Source: Longitalea luteola (GTDB taxonomy: Bacteria > Bacteroidota > Bacteroidia > Chitinophagales > Chitinophagaceae). From it: a stretch of 64,000 bases of DNA. The notes below the pieces were generated by a model, which was given only the letters and a program-made list of their open reading frames with translations, was not told where the DNA came from and did not search any database. Position numbers and translations under genes: made by a program. Positions within the stretch are counted from its first letter, which is position 1. The number at the start of each line of letters is the position of its first letter. Below, piece by piece: positions 1-8,845 of this stretch. Where the stretch lies: the NCBI RefSeq assembly GCF_017356035.1, contig NZ_JAFIQX010000012.1, forward strand, positions 62,001-126,000, given 5' to 3'.

Positions 1-270
1 TGCTTTAGAAGCAACTTTCTTGGCGGCTTTCTTGGGCGCTGCTTTCTTGGCTGCTTTTTTAGGAGCCGCTTTTTTGGCCGCTTTTTGTGCTGCCTTTTTC
101 ACGGCTTTTTTTGCTGCTTTCTTAGCTGCTTTTTTAGGAGCCGCTTTTTTCGCAGCTTTCTTGGCGGCCTTCTTCACGGCTTTCTTGGCTGCTTTTTTGG
201 CCGGTGATTTTTTCTTCGCTGCTTTCTTAGGAGCGGCTTTTTTAGCTGCTTTTTTCTTTGCTTTGGCCAT
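1..270 (-). CDS. Histone H1-like Lys/Ala-rich DNA-binding protein (3' end outside window)
   Basis: Reading the minus strand from an ATG at 270 gives 90 codons without a stop, running off the window edge, so the C-terminus is missing. The product starts MAKAKKKAAKKAAPKK and is almost wholly built of AAKK, APKK and AVKK units with occasional Ser, Gln and Val. This is the composition of bacterial histone H1-like/AlgP-type nucleoid proteins, which bind DNA non-specifically through a disordered basic tail. No globular domain is visible in the part present. The complementary strand is also open and would encode a Phe/Ala/Leu-rich peptide; that is a shadow of the GCN-AAR codon repeats. The gene is divergent from rplK, about 1.2 kb away. 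A promoter could lie near 337-345 (TAGCTTTTG on the minus strand), but this is weak. Confidence 0.85.
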   Translation of the reverse strand, partial: MAKAKKKAAKKAAPKKAAKKKSPAKKAAKKAVKKAAKKAAKKAAPKKAAKKAAKKAVKKAAQKAAKKAAPKKAAKKAAPKKAAKKVASKA

Positions 271-866
271 AGTGTTGATGTGTTTTTTGTTGTTGGTTAA
301 TTTCTATAAGAAGAAGCGTTATTATAATTAAACGCAAAAGCTACGCATAAATATTCAAAAAATAAAAAACTACTACCATTTTGCTAACAGTGGTAACCCT
401 TCATGAAGTATGATACCGTTGTTACAGATAGCTCTTCTTGCAAAATTCCGGCCATCATTGCTGGGTATTTATGATGTGTTTTATGCGCATCAATACCTGT
501 TTTAAACAACGGGGACAAGGTCATTTGCAAATGTTGTTGATGCCGCTGAAACCCTTGTTGCTGCTGCGTTTCAGGCTGAGGTTATGCCGGCTGTGCTGTA
601 TATGGTTCGTTAAAACAGGCCTGCCCATACCTGCATACATGTAACCGCTGGCAGGTAACAATAGGCTCTTTGATACATAACGTTCTGTTATATTAAATTA
701 ATTAAAGCGTTTAACCGGCATTCATATATGTGCAAGATCGAAAAAGACAGGAGAGCGCATAGGTTTTATACGATGATATAATCATGCGTTCAGTGGTACA
801 GGTATGTTAATGGGAGCTTTGTTATATAGATTTATAATGTTGGAGATGTAGTTAGGGATACTATGT
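271..866. other. Intergenic, no supported gene
   Basis: Between the histone-like gene and the first repeat array. The longest candidate is a 46-codon minus-strand ORF (384-524, starting MTLSPLF) with no recognisable family. A plus-strand ORF at 438-644 looks random. A weak inverted repeat (CTGAAAC with GTTTCAG) lies near 548-578. I see no tRNA or clear regulatory RNA. Confidence 0.4.
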
Positions 867-868
867 AA

Positions 869-917
869 TGGACAGTGGACAGTGGGCAGTTGGCAATTGG
901 CAGTTGGCAATCGGCAA
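869..917. repeat. Heptad repeat array, unit TTGGCAA
   Basis: Seven consecutive 7-nt units of the form TKGRCAR (TGGACAG, TGGGCAG, TTGGCAA, TTGGCAG, TCGGCAA) run in exact register. The array is non-coding. It belongs with the other period-7 arrays of this window but has its own unit. Confidence 0.85.
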
Positions 918-1007
918 ACGTAATCGCGTAAAGTAGGGGTGATTGGCTGGTAACTGGCGACTGCGAACGGGTAGGGGAGTGAACTGTAACCGGCGCCCGG
1001 CACCCCC

Positions 1008-1252
1008 GGCAACTGGTAACTGGTAACCGGTAACTGGCAACTGGTAACCGACAACTGGTAACTGGTAACCGGCAACTGGTAACTGGTAACCGGCAACTGG
1101 TAACTGGTAACCGGTAACTGGTAACCGGTAACCGGCACCCGGCACCCGGGCAACTGGTAACCGGCAACTGGTAACTGGTAACCGGTAACTGGTAACTGGT
1201 AACCGGCATCCGGCACCCGGTAACTGGTAACCGGTAACCGGCAACCGGAAAC
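1008..1252. repeat. Heptad repeat array, unit GGTAACY
   Basis: About 245 bp made of 7-nt units GGTAACT, GGTAACC, GGCAACT and GGCACCC, almost all in register. Because 7 is not a multiple of 3, all minus-strand frames stay open and produce long pseudo-proteins of the type LPVTSYQ repeated; these are artefacts. The array ends about 50 bp before the rplK promoter. Confidence 0.9.
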
Positions 1253-1300
1253 AGCCATCCGGCGTATATTGCAGCTTATTTCAAGGGTATGAAAAAGTAT

Positions 1301-1329
1301 TTGTGGTTTAAAAACTTTTGTTACCTTTG
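1301..1329 (+). promoter_or_regulatory. Bacteroidota promoter of rplKAJL
   Basis: TTG at 1301-1303, an 18-nt spacer and TACCTTTG at 1322-1329 match the Bacteroidota sigma-70 consensus (TTG / TAnnTTTG). The same -7 octamer occurs before rpoB. The expected transcript start is near 1334, leaving an approximately 145-nt leader before rplK. Confidence 0.8.
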
Positions 1330-1355
1330 CGTCCCCAAAAGAAAGTTCTTTCATA

Positions 1356-1408
1356 GTCCGCCGAACATATGTGAAGGCGGAGACTGCCTCCGCTAAAGCT
1401 TCGGCAGT
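1356..1408 (+). promoter_or_regulatory. Structured 5' leader of rplK with competing stems
   Basis: Three overlapping complementarities are visible: TCCGCC (1357-1362) with GGCGGA (1376-1381); GCGGAG (1377-1382) with CTCCGC (1388-1393); and ACTGCC (1383-1388) with GGCAGT (1403-1408). The first two exclude each other. The loop of the second can pair with the third arm, as in an H-type pseudoknot. The AGCTTCGG core also occurs in other intergenic palindromes here, so it may be a repeat-family member rather than a regulator. Confidence 0.4.
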
Positions 1409-1480
1409 TGATAGAATTTGGGAGATCAAGTAGTCAGGCAGACCTGGCGAACCATCGTTTGAACCAATAAATCAGTAAAA

Positions 1481-1924
1481 ATGGCAAAAGAAATTACCGG
1501 CTTCGTAAAGCTACAGGTGAAAGGCGGCCAGGCAAATCCGGCTCCTCCTGTAGGTCCTGCACTGGGTTCCAAGGGTATCAATATCATGGAATTCTGCAAA
1601 CAATTCAACGCCCGCACGCAGGATAAAATGGGAAAAGTTCTCCCTGTGTTGATCACCGTTTATTCCGACAAATCATTCGAGTTTGTAATTAAAACGCCTC
1701 CTGCAGCCGTTCAGTTGCTGGAAGCCGCCAAATTACAAAGCGGTTCTAAAGAACCTAACCGTAATAAGGTTGGTAAAGTGAACTGGAACCAGGTAGAGGC
1801 TATTGCAAAAGACAAAATGCCCGACCTGAATTGTTTCACCCTGGAAAGCGCTATGCGCATGGTGGCTGGTACCGCCCGCAGCATGGGTCTTACCGTAGAC
1901 GGTAAAGCTCCCTGGGAAAATTAA
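1481..1924 (+). CDS. rplK: 50S ribosomal protein L11
   Basis: 147 residues, the normal length for L11. It begins [20 protein letters not shown] and contains the conserved N-terminal [22 protein letters not shown] segment (prolines of the thiostrepton/L7-L12 stalk interface) and the C-terminal rRNA-binding domain ending near [12 protein letters not shown]. It binds 23S rRNA at the GTPase-associated centre and forms the base of the L7/L12 stalk. It is the first gene of rplK-rplA-rplJ-rplL. The usual upstream partners secE and nusG are not present; repeats and a divergent histone-like gene are there instead. The ATG at 1481 fits the family start. There is no Shine-Dalgarno, as expected for Bacteroidota. 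Confidence 0.97.
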   Translation: MAKEITGFVKLQVKGGQANPAPPVGPALGSKGINIMEFCKQFNARTQDKMGKVLPVLITVYSDKSFEFVIKTPPAAVQLLEAAKLQSGSKEPNRNKVGKVNWNQVEAIAKDKMPDLNCFTLESAMRMVAGTARSMGLTVDGKAPWEN

Positions 1925-1969
1925 TTGTTCACTGTTCCCGCAGGGCGGGACATTTAAAAACGAATGACA

Positions 1970-2665
1970 ATGGGAAGAATTCCTAAAAAAAGAAAAGCAG
2001 TTGACGCTAAAGTCGATAAAAATAAAGTGTATTCACTGAAAGAGGCTTCCTCTATCGTGAAAACCGTAAATACTACAAAGTTCGATGCATCGGTAGATCT
2101 TCACATCCGTCTGGGTGTTGATCCTAAGAAAGCCGATCAGGCTATCCGTGGTACTGTTACCCTGCCACATGGTACCGGTAAAACCAAAAGAGTACTGGTA
2201 TTATGTACACCCGATAAAGAAGCTGATGCAAAATCAGCCGGCGCCGATTTTGTTGGCCTGGATGAGTTTGTTCAAAAAATTGAAGGTGGCTGGACTGATG
2301 TAGACGTGATCATCGCTACGCCTTCTGTGATGCCTAAAATTGGTAAACTGGGTAAGATCCTGGGTCCCCGTAACCTGATGCCCAATCCTAAAACAGGTAC
2401 GGTTACCAATGATGTAGCTGCAGCTGTAAACGAGGTAAAAGGCGGTAAGATCGCTTTCAAGGTGGATAAAGCTGGTATCGTTCACGCTTCTATCGGCCGT
2501 GTAAGCTTCAGCCCTGAGAAAATTGCCGAGAACAGCCACCAGCTGATCGATGCGATCATCAAGGCAAAGCCTTCTTCTGCAAAAGGCACTTACCTGAAAA
2601 GCGTATTCATGGCCAGCTCCATGAGTCCTGCTATTGCAGTTGACACAAAATCTTTAATGAACTAA
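1970..2665 (+). CDS. rplA: 50S ribosomal protein L1
   Basis: 231 residues from the ATG at 1970 ([14 protein letters not shown]), which aligns better with L1 N-termini than the in-frame ATG two codons upstream (1964). It contains the L1 signature around [21 protein letters not shown] and the two-domain core. L1 binds helix 76-78 of 23S rRNA to form the L1 stalk that helps release E-site tRNA; in many bacteria it also represses its own L11-L1 mRNA. It follows rplK by 45 nt in the same direction, so co-transcription is very likely. rplJ follows after a 71-nt spacer. Confidence 0.97.
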   Translation: MGRIPKKRKAVDAKVDKNKVYSLKEASSIVKTVNTTKFDASVDLHIRLGVDPKKADQAIRGTVTLPHGTGKTKRVLVLCTPDKEADAKSAGADFVGLDEFVQKIEGGWTDVDVIIATPSVMPKIGKLGKILGPRNLMPNPKTGTVTNDVAAAVNEVKGGKIAFKVDKAGIVHASIGRVSFSPEKIAENSHQLIDAIIKAKPSSAKGTYLKSVFMASSMSPAIAVDTKSLMN

Positions 2666-2736
2666 ACTTTAATAACGCGACGATATAGTTACGCCTCCTG
2701 CGTGATTATGAGCGAAACCAACAAAATATTAGCGTT

Positions 2737-3270
2737 ATGACAAAACAGGAAAAAAATGAAGTAATTGAAGTATTGAAAGAGAAATTCTCTCAATACAACA
2801 ATTTCTATGTTACCAATACAGAATCATTAACGGTTGAGCAGGTTGGTAATCTGCGCCGGGTATGTTTCAATAAGAAGGTTGAAATGAAAGTGGCCAAGAA
2901 TACCCTCATTCGCAAAGCCCTCGAAGCTTTGGATGAAAAAAGGTATGCTGGCATGTTCGATTCTCTGCATGGCGTTACCGCTTTGATGTTCAGTGAGAAT
3001 CCCAAAGAGCCTGCACTGATCATCAGCGACTTCCGTAAAGCTGGTAAAAAAGATGCTACCAAGCCCGAACTGAAAGCCGCCTTCATCGATGGCGATGTAT
3101 TCATGGGCGATAATCAACTGCAGACCCTGACCACCCTGAAAAGCAAAAACGACCTTATCGGGGAGATCATTGGCTTGCTGCAATCACCTGCCAAGAATGT
3201 TATCAGCGGCCTGAACGCCGGCAATAAACTGGCAAGCCTGGTGAAAGCATTGGAAGACAGAGCTCAGTAA
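2737..3270 (+). CDS. rplJ: 50S ribosomal protein L10
   Basis: 177 residues, typical of L10 (uL10). The N-terminal rRNA-binding part runs from MTKQEKNEVIEVLKEKF through the conserved LRRVCFNKKVEMKVAKNTLIRKAL segment. The C-terminal helix (about 140-177, ISGLNAGNKLASLVKALEDR) is the site where L7/L12 dimers attach. L10 anchors the stalk to 23S rRNA and, in many bacteria, autoregulates rplJL. An unusually long 205-nt spacer with repeats separates it from rplL, although the two subunits function as one complex. Confidence 0.97.
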   Translation: MTKQEKNEVIEVLKEKFSQYNNFYVTNTESLTVEQVGNLRRVCFNKKVEMKVAKNTLIRKALEALDEKRYAGMFDSLHGVTALMFSENPKEPALIISDFRKAGKKDATKPELKAAFIDGDVFMGDNQLQTLTTLKSKNDLIGEIIGLLQSPAKNVISGLNAGNKLASLVKALEDRAQ

Positions 3271-3475
3271 TTAGCAATTATGCTAATTAGCTAATATGCT
3301 AAAGAGGTTGCCCGATATTCTGAGGATTCAGCATTAAGGTTTTTCATTAGCACATTATCACATTAGCAGATTAGCACATTCAAAATATTAACTCTGGCCT
3401 GAGAGTTATTCAAACACAAATTTTTTTAAACATCCGCCGGAGCACAGGCAATGAAGGCGGGAAAAATTTACAACA
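3271..3475 (+). repeat. rplJ-rplL spacer with period-8 repeat and hairpins
   Basis: Just after the rplJ stop comes a degenerate ATTAGC repeat. A second block near 3348-3380 has 8-nt units (ACATTATC, ACATTAGC, AGATTAGC). A perfect 6-bp hairpin (AACTCT 3390-3395, AGAGTT 3402-3407) and a CCGCC/GGCGG pair lie before rplL. These may form an intercistronic structure adjusting the L10:L12 ratio; that is inference. No promoter of the TTG/TAnnTTTG type is obvious. Confidence 0.55.
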
Positions 3476-3856
3476 ATGGCAGATTTAAAAGCATTTGCAG
3501 AACAGTTGGTAAACCTGACTGTAAAAGAAGTTAACGAGTTAGCTAAGATCCTGAAAGAAGAGTACGGCATTGAGCCTGCTGCTGCTGCTGTAGCTGTAGC
3601 TGCTGGTCCTGCTGCTGGTGGCGGTGCTGCTGCTGCTGAAGAGAAAACTTCTTTCGACGTTATCCTGAAAAACGGTGGCGCTAACAAACTGAACGTAGTG
3701 AAAGTGGTTAAAGAATTAACTGGTCTTGGTCTGAAAGAAGCTAAAGACTTAGTTGATGGCGCTCCAAAACCAGTTAAGGAAGGTATCAGCAAAGCTGATG
3801 CTGACGCTCTGGTTGCCAAGCTGAAAGAAGCTGGCGCTGAAGTGGAAGTTAAGTAA
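3476..3856 (+). CDS. rplL: 50S ribosomal protein L7/L12
   Basis: 126 residues, the usual size. The N-terminal dimerisation domain ([20 protein letters not shown]) is followed by an Ala/Gly-rich hinge (about 38-55) and the C-terminal factor-binding domain with the conserved [20 protein letters not shown] motif (about 82-101). Dimers form the mobile ribosomal stalk that recruits EF-Tu, EF-G, IF2 and release factors. The codons GCT, GGT and GAA dominate, in line with very high expression. In most bacteria rpoB follows directly. Here a strong terminator follows 25 nt after the stop, and rpoB is 6.9 kb away. Confidence 0.97.
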   Translation: MADLKAFAEQLVNLTVKEVNELAKILKEEYGIEPAAAAVAVAAGPAAGGGAAAAEEKTSFDVILKNGGANKLNVVKVVKELTGLGLKEAKDLVDGAPKPVKEGISKADADALVAKLKEAGAEVEVK

Positions 3857-3881
3857 TTAGGACTTTCAAACTAGCTATAGA

Positions 3882-3908
3882 CCCCGGTGTTTACACCGGG
3901 GTTTTTTT
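3882..3908 (+). terminator. Rho-independent terminator of rplKAJL
   Basis: A perfect stem of CCCCGGTGT with ACACCGGGG and a 2-nt loop is followed by seven T. It ends the ribosomal-protein operon, so rpoBC cannot depend on simple read-through from rplL. Confidence 0.9.
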
Positions 3909-3985
3909 ATTATATAGGGAAATCAATTTTCGTAACTTTTATTTTCATAGTTTAGTAGTCTCCTTTATATAACATATAATCAAAT

Positions 3986-5020
3986 ATGAAACGGGTCTCC
4001 CTCAAAGATATCGCTCGCATAGCCGGTGTGTCGCCTTCAACCGTATCGTTTGTATTGAATGGCAAGGCGAAACAAATGCGTATCAGTGAAACGCTGGCCA
4101 GTAAGATCATGGAGGTTGCAAAAAAAGAGGGCTATCACCCCAATCCGGTGGCCGTTAGCCTGCGAACCGGTAAATCGCAGATCTTAGGTTTGATCGTAGA
4201 ATCCATATCGGGTAACTTTTTTGCTTCGCTGTCGAGGATCATTGAAGAGGAGGCCGCCCGCTTTGGCTATAAAGTCGTTTATACCAGCACCGAAAACAAC
4301 CGGCAAAAAGGGAAGGAGCTCATAGGAATGCTGTCCCAACGCCAGGTAGACGGCTATATCATCACGCCAACACCCGGCATGGAGCAGGACATTAAGGAGC
4401 TGATCGACGATAACAAACCGGTGGTGCTGATGGATAGCTATTTTCCCGGCATCGATGTGCCCCATGTATTGGTGAACAATTACGAAGGCGTAAAAAAAGG
4501 AATGGGCCACCTGATCGAAAAAGGCTATCGCCGCATTGGTTTTGTAACAGTTGACCTTAACCTGGTGCAAATGGAACAACGCTTGCAAGCGTACCACGAC
4601 TGCATGGAGCAGGAAGCGCTATCTACGGATAACCTGGTGCTCACCCTCAAATATGAAGAAGAAAAAGAGCTCGGTATACAACAGGTGACTTCCTTCATTC
4701 AAAACACACCGGACCTGGAAGCAGTGTTCTTTGCCACAAACTATCTCGGCTTATTAGGGCTGGAAAGTATCCACCGACTGGGGTTGAAGCTGCCAGACGA
4801 CCTGGCAATGATCTGTTTCGATGACCATGATGTTTTCCGCCTGTATCCGCCCGGTATTACCTGCATTCGCCAGCCGGCAGAGGACATTGCAAAAACAGCG
4901 CTGGAATTGCTGATGGATCAGCTGGGCAAAGGAAGTACCAATGGCGAAACAAAGATCCAGATCTCGCCCGGACTGGTGGTCAGAGGCACGACTGAATACG
5001 TTCAGAAAGTAAACAAATAA
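3986..5020 (+). CDS. LacI/GalR-family transcriptional regulator
   Basis: 344 residues, the normal LacI length. The N-terminal helix-turn-helix (residues 3-25) reads VSLKDIARIAGVSPSTVSFV, followed by the hinge-helix region (ISETLASKIMEVAKKEGYHPNPVAVSLRTG). The rest is a periplasmic-binding-protein-like sensor domain (QILGLIVESISGNFF to the C-terminus) that binds a small sugar-like effector. It lies directly upstream of the susC/susD pair on the same strand, 651 nt before susC, so it probably controls their transcription. The operator is not known; a 12-bp palindrome GCAAAATTTTGC at 5058-5069 lies just downstream of its stop. The gene sits between rplL and rpoB, an unusual site for a local carbohydrate regulator. 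Confidence 0.93.
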   Translation: MKRVSLKDIARIAGVSPSTVSFVLNGKAKQMRISETLASKIMEVAKKEGYHPNPVAVSLRTGKSQILGLIVESISGNFFASLSRIIEEEAARFGYKVVYTSTENNRQKGKELIGMLSQRQVDGYIITPTPGMEQDIKELIDDNKPVVLMDSYFPGIDVPHVLVNNYEGVKKGMGHLIEKGYRRIGFVTVDLNLVQMEQRLQAYHDCMEQEALSTDNLVLTLKYEEEKELGIQQVTSFIQNTPDLEAVFFATNYLGLLGLESIHRLGLKLPDDLAMICFDDHDVFRLYPPGITCIRQPAEDIAKTALELLMDQLGKGSTNGETKIQISPGLVVRGTTEYVQKVNK

Positions 5021-5671
5021 GATCTCAATTAAAGAAAGCCGTTTTCGGCCAGGACCTGCAAAATTTTGCGTCTTTCCTGGTACCATAATCGAACGCTTCC
5101 TATAAATCTCCAACCTGATTTTACTACACTAACGCGAACTGTAAGCTATAAGCGGCTTATGTGAAGCGATGTACTGTGTTTCCCCGGCTTGCGTTTTTAT
5201 GCCTGAATAAATTTAACCCTTACTTCATTATAAATATTTTGCAAAAACGTTTTAGAATCGCTAATTTTAAGTTGAAAACGATTATTCCGAAATATGTTGC
5301 CATATGCCTATTGCTAATTCTTTTTGCAGTTGTATGCAGGCTTATCACTGTTCCCGTTTACGGCCTGGATGAATAAAGAAATATAATATAATAGTCAATT
5401 CTGCCCCTGGAAAACAGGTACATGTTAGTGCGCGCTATAGCCATTATTGTTTTCTCCCATTGCATTCATGTGCCTGCATAAGTATCCCTTCTTGACCCTT
5501 GGTATGATAGAACCGGAGTTGTTCTATGGAACACCCATAGGCGTGAACCTATGCGGGTTGATCTAAAAAAACCTTTTGTGATTTGATGTTTAATGAATTG
5601 TGATGCGAGGCATGCTCTTTGCTCTGTTGGCTAAAACGATATAGTAATTATTTTAAAACCAAAACTTGCGT
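5021..5671 (+). promoter_or_regulatory. lacI-susC intergenic control region
   Basis: About 650 bp without a convincing gene. Visible features are a palindrome GCAAAATTTTGC (5058-5069) nested in a CCAGGA/TCCTGG stem (5049-5080), a near-palindrome GTTCTATGGAAC (5521-5532) and a hairpin CATAGG/CCTATG (5536-5553). The last two sit where a susC promoter/operator would be expected. No clear TTG/TAnnTTTG pair was found. A 71-codon GTG ORF at 5161-5376 has one hydrophobic stretch but no family and is not called. Confidence 0.4.
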
Positions 5672-8600
5672 ATGAAAAAGCAGTTTTATTTAGTCGGACG
5701 TCTATGTCTGCTTAGTTTGCTCGCACTTTTTATTTCTCAATTGGCATTTTCGCAAAATCGCCCGGTTAGCGGAAAGGTGACCGACGCCAAAGACGGTTCG
5801 CCGCTGCCCGGGGTGTCGGTGCAGGTGAAAGGAGGTTCAACGGGTACCAGTACCGATATGAATGGTAGTTTCAGCATCAGTGCCGCCCCCGGCGCCACGC
5901 TGGTATTCTCCCATACTGGTTATGAAGGCTACCAGATGAAGTTAGGGGAGGAGACGGAGCTGAACGTTCAGATGCAGTTAACCAAAGGTTCAATGAGTGA
6001 GGTAGTGGTGATCGGTTACGGTACTGTAAAGAAGAGGGACCTTACCGGGTCGGTAGGTTCAGTTAAAGCTTCACAGCTGCAGGAGCGGCCGGCAGCTTCC
6101 GTGAACGAGGCTTTATCGGGTCGAATTGCTGGTGTTCAGGTTACGACCAACTCCGGCCGTCCGGGTGGTCAAACCAGGATCCGGATCCGCGGTTTCAGTT
6201 CCATTAATTCATCAAACAATCCGCTGTATGTAGTTGACGGGGTATACATACCCATCGGCAACCAAACGCTTAACAGTAACTCCATCGACTATATTAACCC
6301 CAATGATATAGCCTCGGTAGAAGTGCTGAAAGACGCTTCGGGAACAGCTATCTACGGCGCCCGCGGTGCAAATGGTGTAGTGCTTATTACCACTAAACGG
6401 GGTACCAGTGGCCCTACAAAAGTTACTTATGATGGCAATTTCAGTGTGCCCACTATTGGTCCGAAAAGAGTGCATATGCTGAACGCCCAGGAATATCTTG
6501 ATCTCGAGAACCTGGCCTATGATAACATAAAAGTATATGACCCCGCAGGATGGGCTGCCGGTAATCATTCTTCGGTGGTTGATCCCCGTGAAAAGAGGAA
6601 GAAATTGCCCAACCTGTTCGACGCCAATGGTAATCCTTTATATAATACCGACTGGTTAAAAGAATCGCTGCAGCATAAGCTTTCTCAAAACCACCAGATA
6701 GGTGTAACCGGCGGAAACAACGGCAATTTGTATGGATTGTTCCTGGGTTATAGAGACGATAATGGCTTACTGCTTAATTCTTACCTGAAACGTTATTCGG
6801 CACGGTTCGTTCTTGATCTGAAACCGAAGGAATGGTTCCGCATCGGAGGTAGCGTAAGTTATAATAACCAGGAAGAGAACCTGGTTGACCAGGGCACCGG
6901 CGGTTTGAACTCTGTGCGCATGATCACAGAAGCATTTCCTTTCATGCCGGTAAAATTTCCTGATGGCACCTGGGGCGATAACTACCTTTATCCCGGTGCT
7001 GAAGGCGGTAGCAACCCGGTGCACATTATGACCGATAGAAAATATATCGTGAATGTGCAGAATATGCTCGGTCACGCTTATATCAATCTTTTACTAGGTA
7101 ATGGTTTTGATATCAAAAGCCAGGTAGGGGTGAGCGTTGTACAAAGGCAGGAAAACCAGTTCAGCGGCCGGTCGCTCCATAATTTATCAATGGACCAGAA
7201 TGGTACAGCCAGTATTTTTGACAACCGCGAAATTTACTGGTCATCTGAAACTTTCCTGAACTACAACAAAACCATTAACGATGATCATACGGTGAATGGT
7301 TTGGTGGGGCTTTCATGGCAGGGAACCAATTATGCCTCGGTTAATGCCAGCGCCCAGAATTTTTCCACCGACTTTTTCCAGTACTATAATCTGGGTGCAG
7401 GAAGTGTGCAAAATGCGTCCTCTTCGAACAGAAGCAATTTTGCATTCAATTCTTACTTTGGCCGCGTGAACTATGGGTACCAGCAAAAGTATCTGGTTAC
7501 TTTCACGGGCCGTATCGATGGCAGCTCCAAATTCGGCGACAATCATAAATTCGCATTTTTCCCTTCGGCCGCCGTCGCCTGGAATGCATCGAACGAAGCA
7601 TTCCTGAAGAACAACCGAACCGTATCGCATCTTAAAGTACGCGTTAGCCATGGCTTAACCGGCAACTCGGAAATTGCTCCTTATTCATCAGATCCCTTAC
7701 TGGGCTCTTACACTGCCATCTTCAACAACACCAGGTTCTCAGGCGTTGGATCAAACAGGTTAGGCAATCCTGACCTGAAATGGGAAAAAACGGCGCAAAC
7801 GGATGCCGGTATCGAAATAGGCTTTTTAGACAACAGGATCAGCTTTGAGGCAGACCTGTATTATCGCAAGACGACCGACATGCTGCTGGAATCGCCTTTG
7901 CCAAGGTCTACCGGTTACCCATCTATTATGAAGAACATCGGCAGCATGGAGAACAAAGGGCTTGAGCTTACTTTGCATACGGTAAACATAAAAACCCAGG
8001 ACTTTTCATGGAACACCACTTTCAATATTTCCATGAACAGAAACAAAGTGCTTTCACTGGCGACACCGGCGCCTATTTTCTCCGGTAATCCCAACTTCCT
8101 GTCAAACACCGGCATCATTAAAGTAGGAGAGTCTGTCGGTTCATTCTGGGGCCTGGTACGCCAGGGCGTATGGACAGATGCCGAGCGGGCAGAGGCCGCA
8201 AAATATGCCAGCTACCGCGGCGGTAAACCCATTTTGCCCGGCGATCTGAAATACCTGGATGTAAACGGGGATTATGCTATCAATGACCTCGACAGAATGA
8301 TCATAGGTAATGGTAATCCCGACGGCTGGGGTTCATTCAACAACAGCTTCAGCTACAAGAACTGGGACCTGCTCATCGAGATCGGTTATATGTATGGAAA
8401 CGATGTATTGAATCAAACGAAACACTCCGGCGAAGACAGAACAGGTATTGCCAACAGTTTCAGTTCTGTGCTCGATTATTATCAACCAGGCAAGAATAAC
8501 AACAATACCATGATCGCTACCATCCGTGATACGCGGGCCGGTTATGTAACGAATGTAGACAGCCGCTGGGTGGAAGATGGTTCCTTTATTCGCGGAAAAA

Positions 8601-8821
8601 ACCTGTTACTGGGCTATAATGTTCCTGCCACGATGTTGGAAAGAATTAAGTTAAGCAGGTTGCGCGTAACCGCTTCGGTGCAAAACTTCTTCCTGAAAAC
8701 AAAGTTCTCGGGCAACGATCCGGAAGTGACCACTTACAGCAATGCATTTGCACAGGGGCAAACCTTCTTTGATTATCCCAAGCCAACTACATACATGCTG
8801 GGAATAAGTGTTGGATTATAA
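5672..8821 (+). CDS. susC: SusC/RagA-family TonB-linked outer-membrane transporter
   Basis: 1049 residues from the ATG at 5672 (MKKQFYLVGRLCLLSLL); an in-frame TTG two codons earlier is less likely. Order: signal peptide (about 1-28, ending LAFSQ); a carboxypeptidase-regulatory-like beta-sandwich domain (VSGKVTDAKDGSPLPGVSVQ, about 32-115); a TonB-box/linker region (SEVVVIGYGTVKKRDLTGSV); a plug domain (RIRIRGFSSINSSNNPLYVVDG, KDASGTAIYGARGANGVVLI); and a long 22-strand-type barrel to the C-terminus. SusC proteins import oligosaccharides or peptides across the outer membrane using TonB energy, with SusD as lid. susD follows after 24 nt. No hydrolase is attached, so the substrate cannot be told. 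Confidence 0.95.
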   Translation: MKKQFYLVGRLCLLSLLALFISQLAFSQNRPVSGKVTDAKDGSPLPGVSVQVKGGSTGTSTDMNGSFSISAAPGATLVFSHTGYEGYQMKLGEETELNVQMQLTKGSMSEVVVIGYGTVKKRDLTGSVGSVKASQLQERPAASVNEALSGRIAGVQVTTNSGRPGGQTRIRIRGFSSINSSNNPLYVVDGVYIPIGNQTLNSNSIDYINPNDIASVEVLKDASGTAIYGARGANGVVLITTKRGTSGPTKVTYDGNFSVPTIGPKRVHMLNAQEYLDLENLAYDNIKVYDPAGWAAGNHSSVVDPREKRKKLPNLFDANGNPLYNTDWLKESLQHKLSQNHQIGVTGGNNGNLYGLFLGYRDDNGLLLNSYLKRYSARFVLDLKPKEWFRIGGSVSYNNQEENLVDQGTGGLNSVRMITEAFPFMPVKFPDGTWGDNYLYPGAEGGSNPVHIMTDRKYIVNVQNMLGHAYINLLLGNGFDIKSQVGVSVVQRQENQFSGRSLHNLSMDQNGTASIFDNREIYWSSETFLNYNKTINDDHTVNGLVGLSWQGTNYASVNASAQNFSTDFFQYYNLGAGSVQNASSSNRSNFAFNSYFGRVNYGYQQKYLVTFTGRIDGSSKFGDNHKFAFFPSAAVAWNASNEAFLKNNRTVSHLKVRVSHGLTGNSEIAPYSSDPLLGSYTAIFNNTRFSGVGSNRLGNPDLKWEKTAQTDAGIEIGFLDNRISFEADLYYRKTTDMLLESPLPRSTGYPSIMKNIGSMENKGLELTLHTVNIKTQDFSWNTTFNISMNRNKVLSLATPAPIFSGNPNFLSNTGIIKVGESVGSFWGLVRQGVWTDAERAEAAKYASYRGGKPILPGDLKYLDVNGDYAINDLDRMIIGNGNPDGWGSFNNSFSYKNWDLLIEIGYMYGNDVLNQTKHSGEDRTGIANSFSSVLDYYQPGKNNNNTMIATIRDTRAGYVTNVDSRWVEDGSFIRGKNLLLGYNVPATMLERIKLSRLRVTASVQNFFLKTKFSGNDPEVTTYSNAFAQGQTFFDYPKPTTYMLGISVGL

Positions 8822-8845
8822 TAAAGTAACATTAAACAAGCTCGT

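Noticed and set aside
384-524. 46-codon minus-strand ORF
   Set aside because: No recognisable family, no promoter; cannot be supported beyond being open.
869-1252. CRISPR array
   Set aside because: Repeats are contiguous 7-nt units without unique spacers, and no cas genes are present.
782-1429. Long minus-strand frames (up to 215 codons) of LPVTSYQ-type repeats
   Set aside because: They are translations of the GGTAACY heptad array; three frames overlap and none has a non-repeat domain.
1320-1480. tRNA gene before rplK (common in this context)
   Set aside because: No T-loop (GTTCGAANC) or cloverleaf could be fitted; the hairpins fit a leader or a repeat element better.
5161-5376. 71-codon GTG ORF with a hydrophobic C-terminal half
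   Set aside because: No family, no ribosome site and no promoter in a suitable place; A/T-rich region where such frames arise by chance. Mentioned in the gap entry only.
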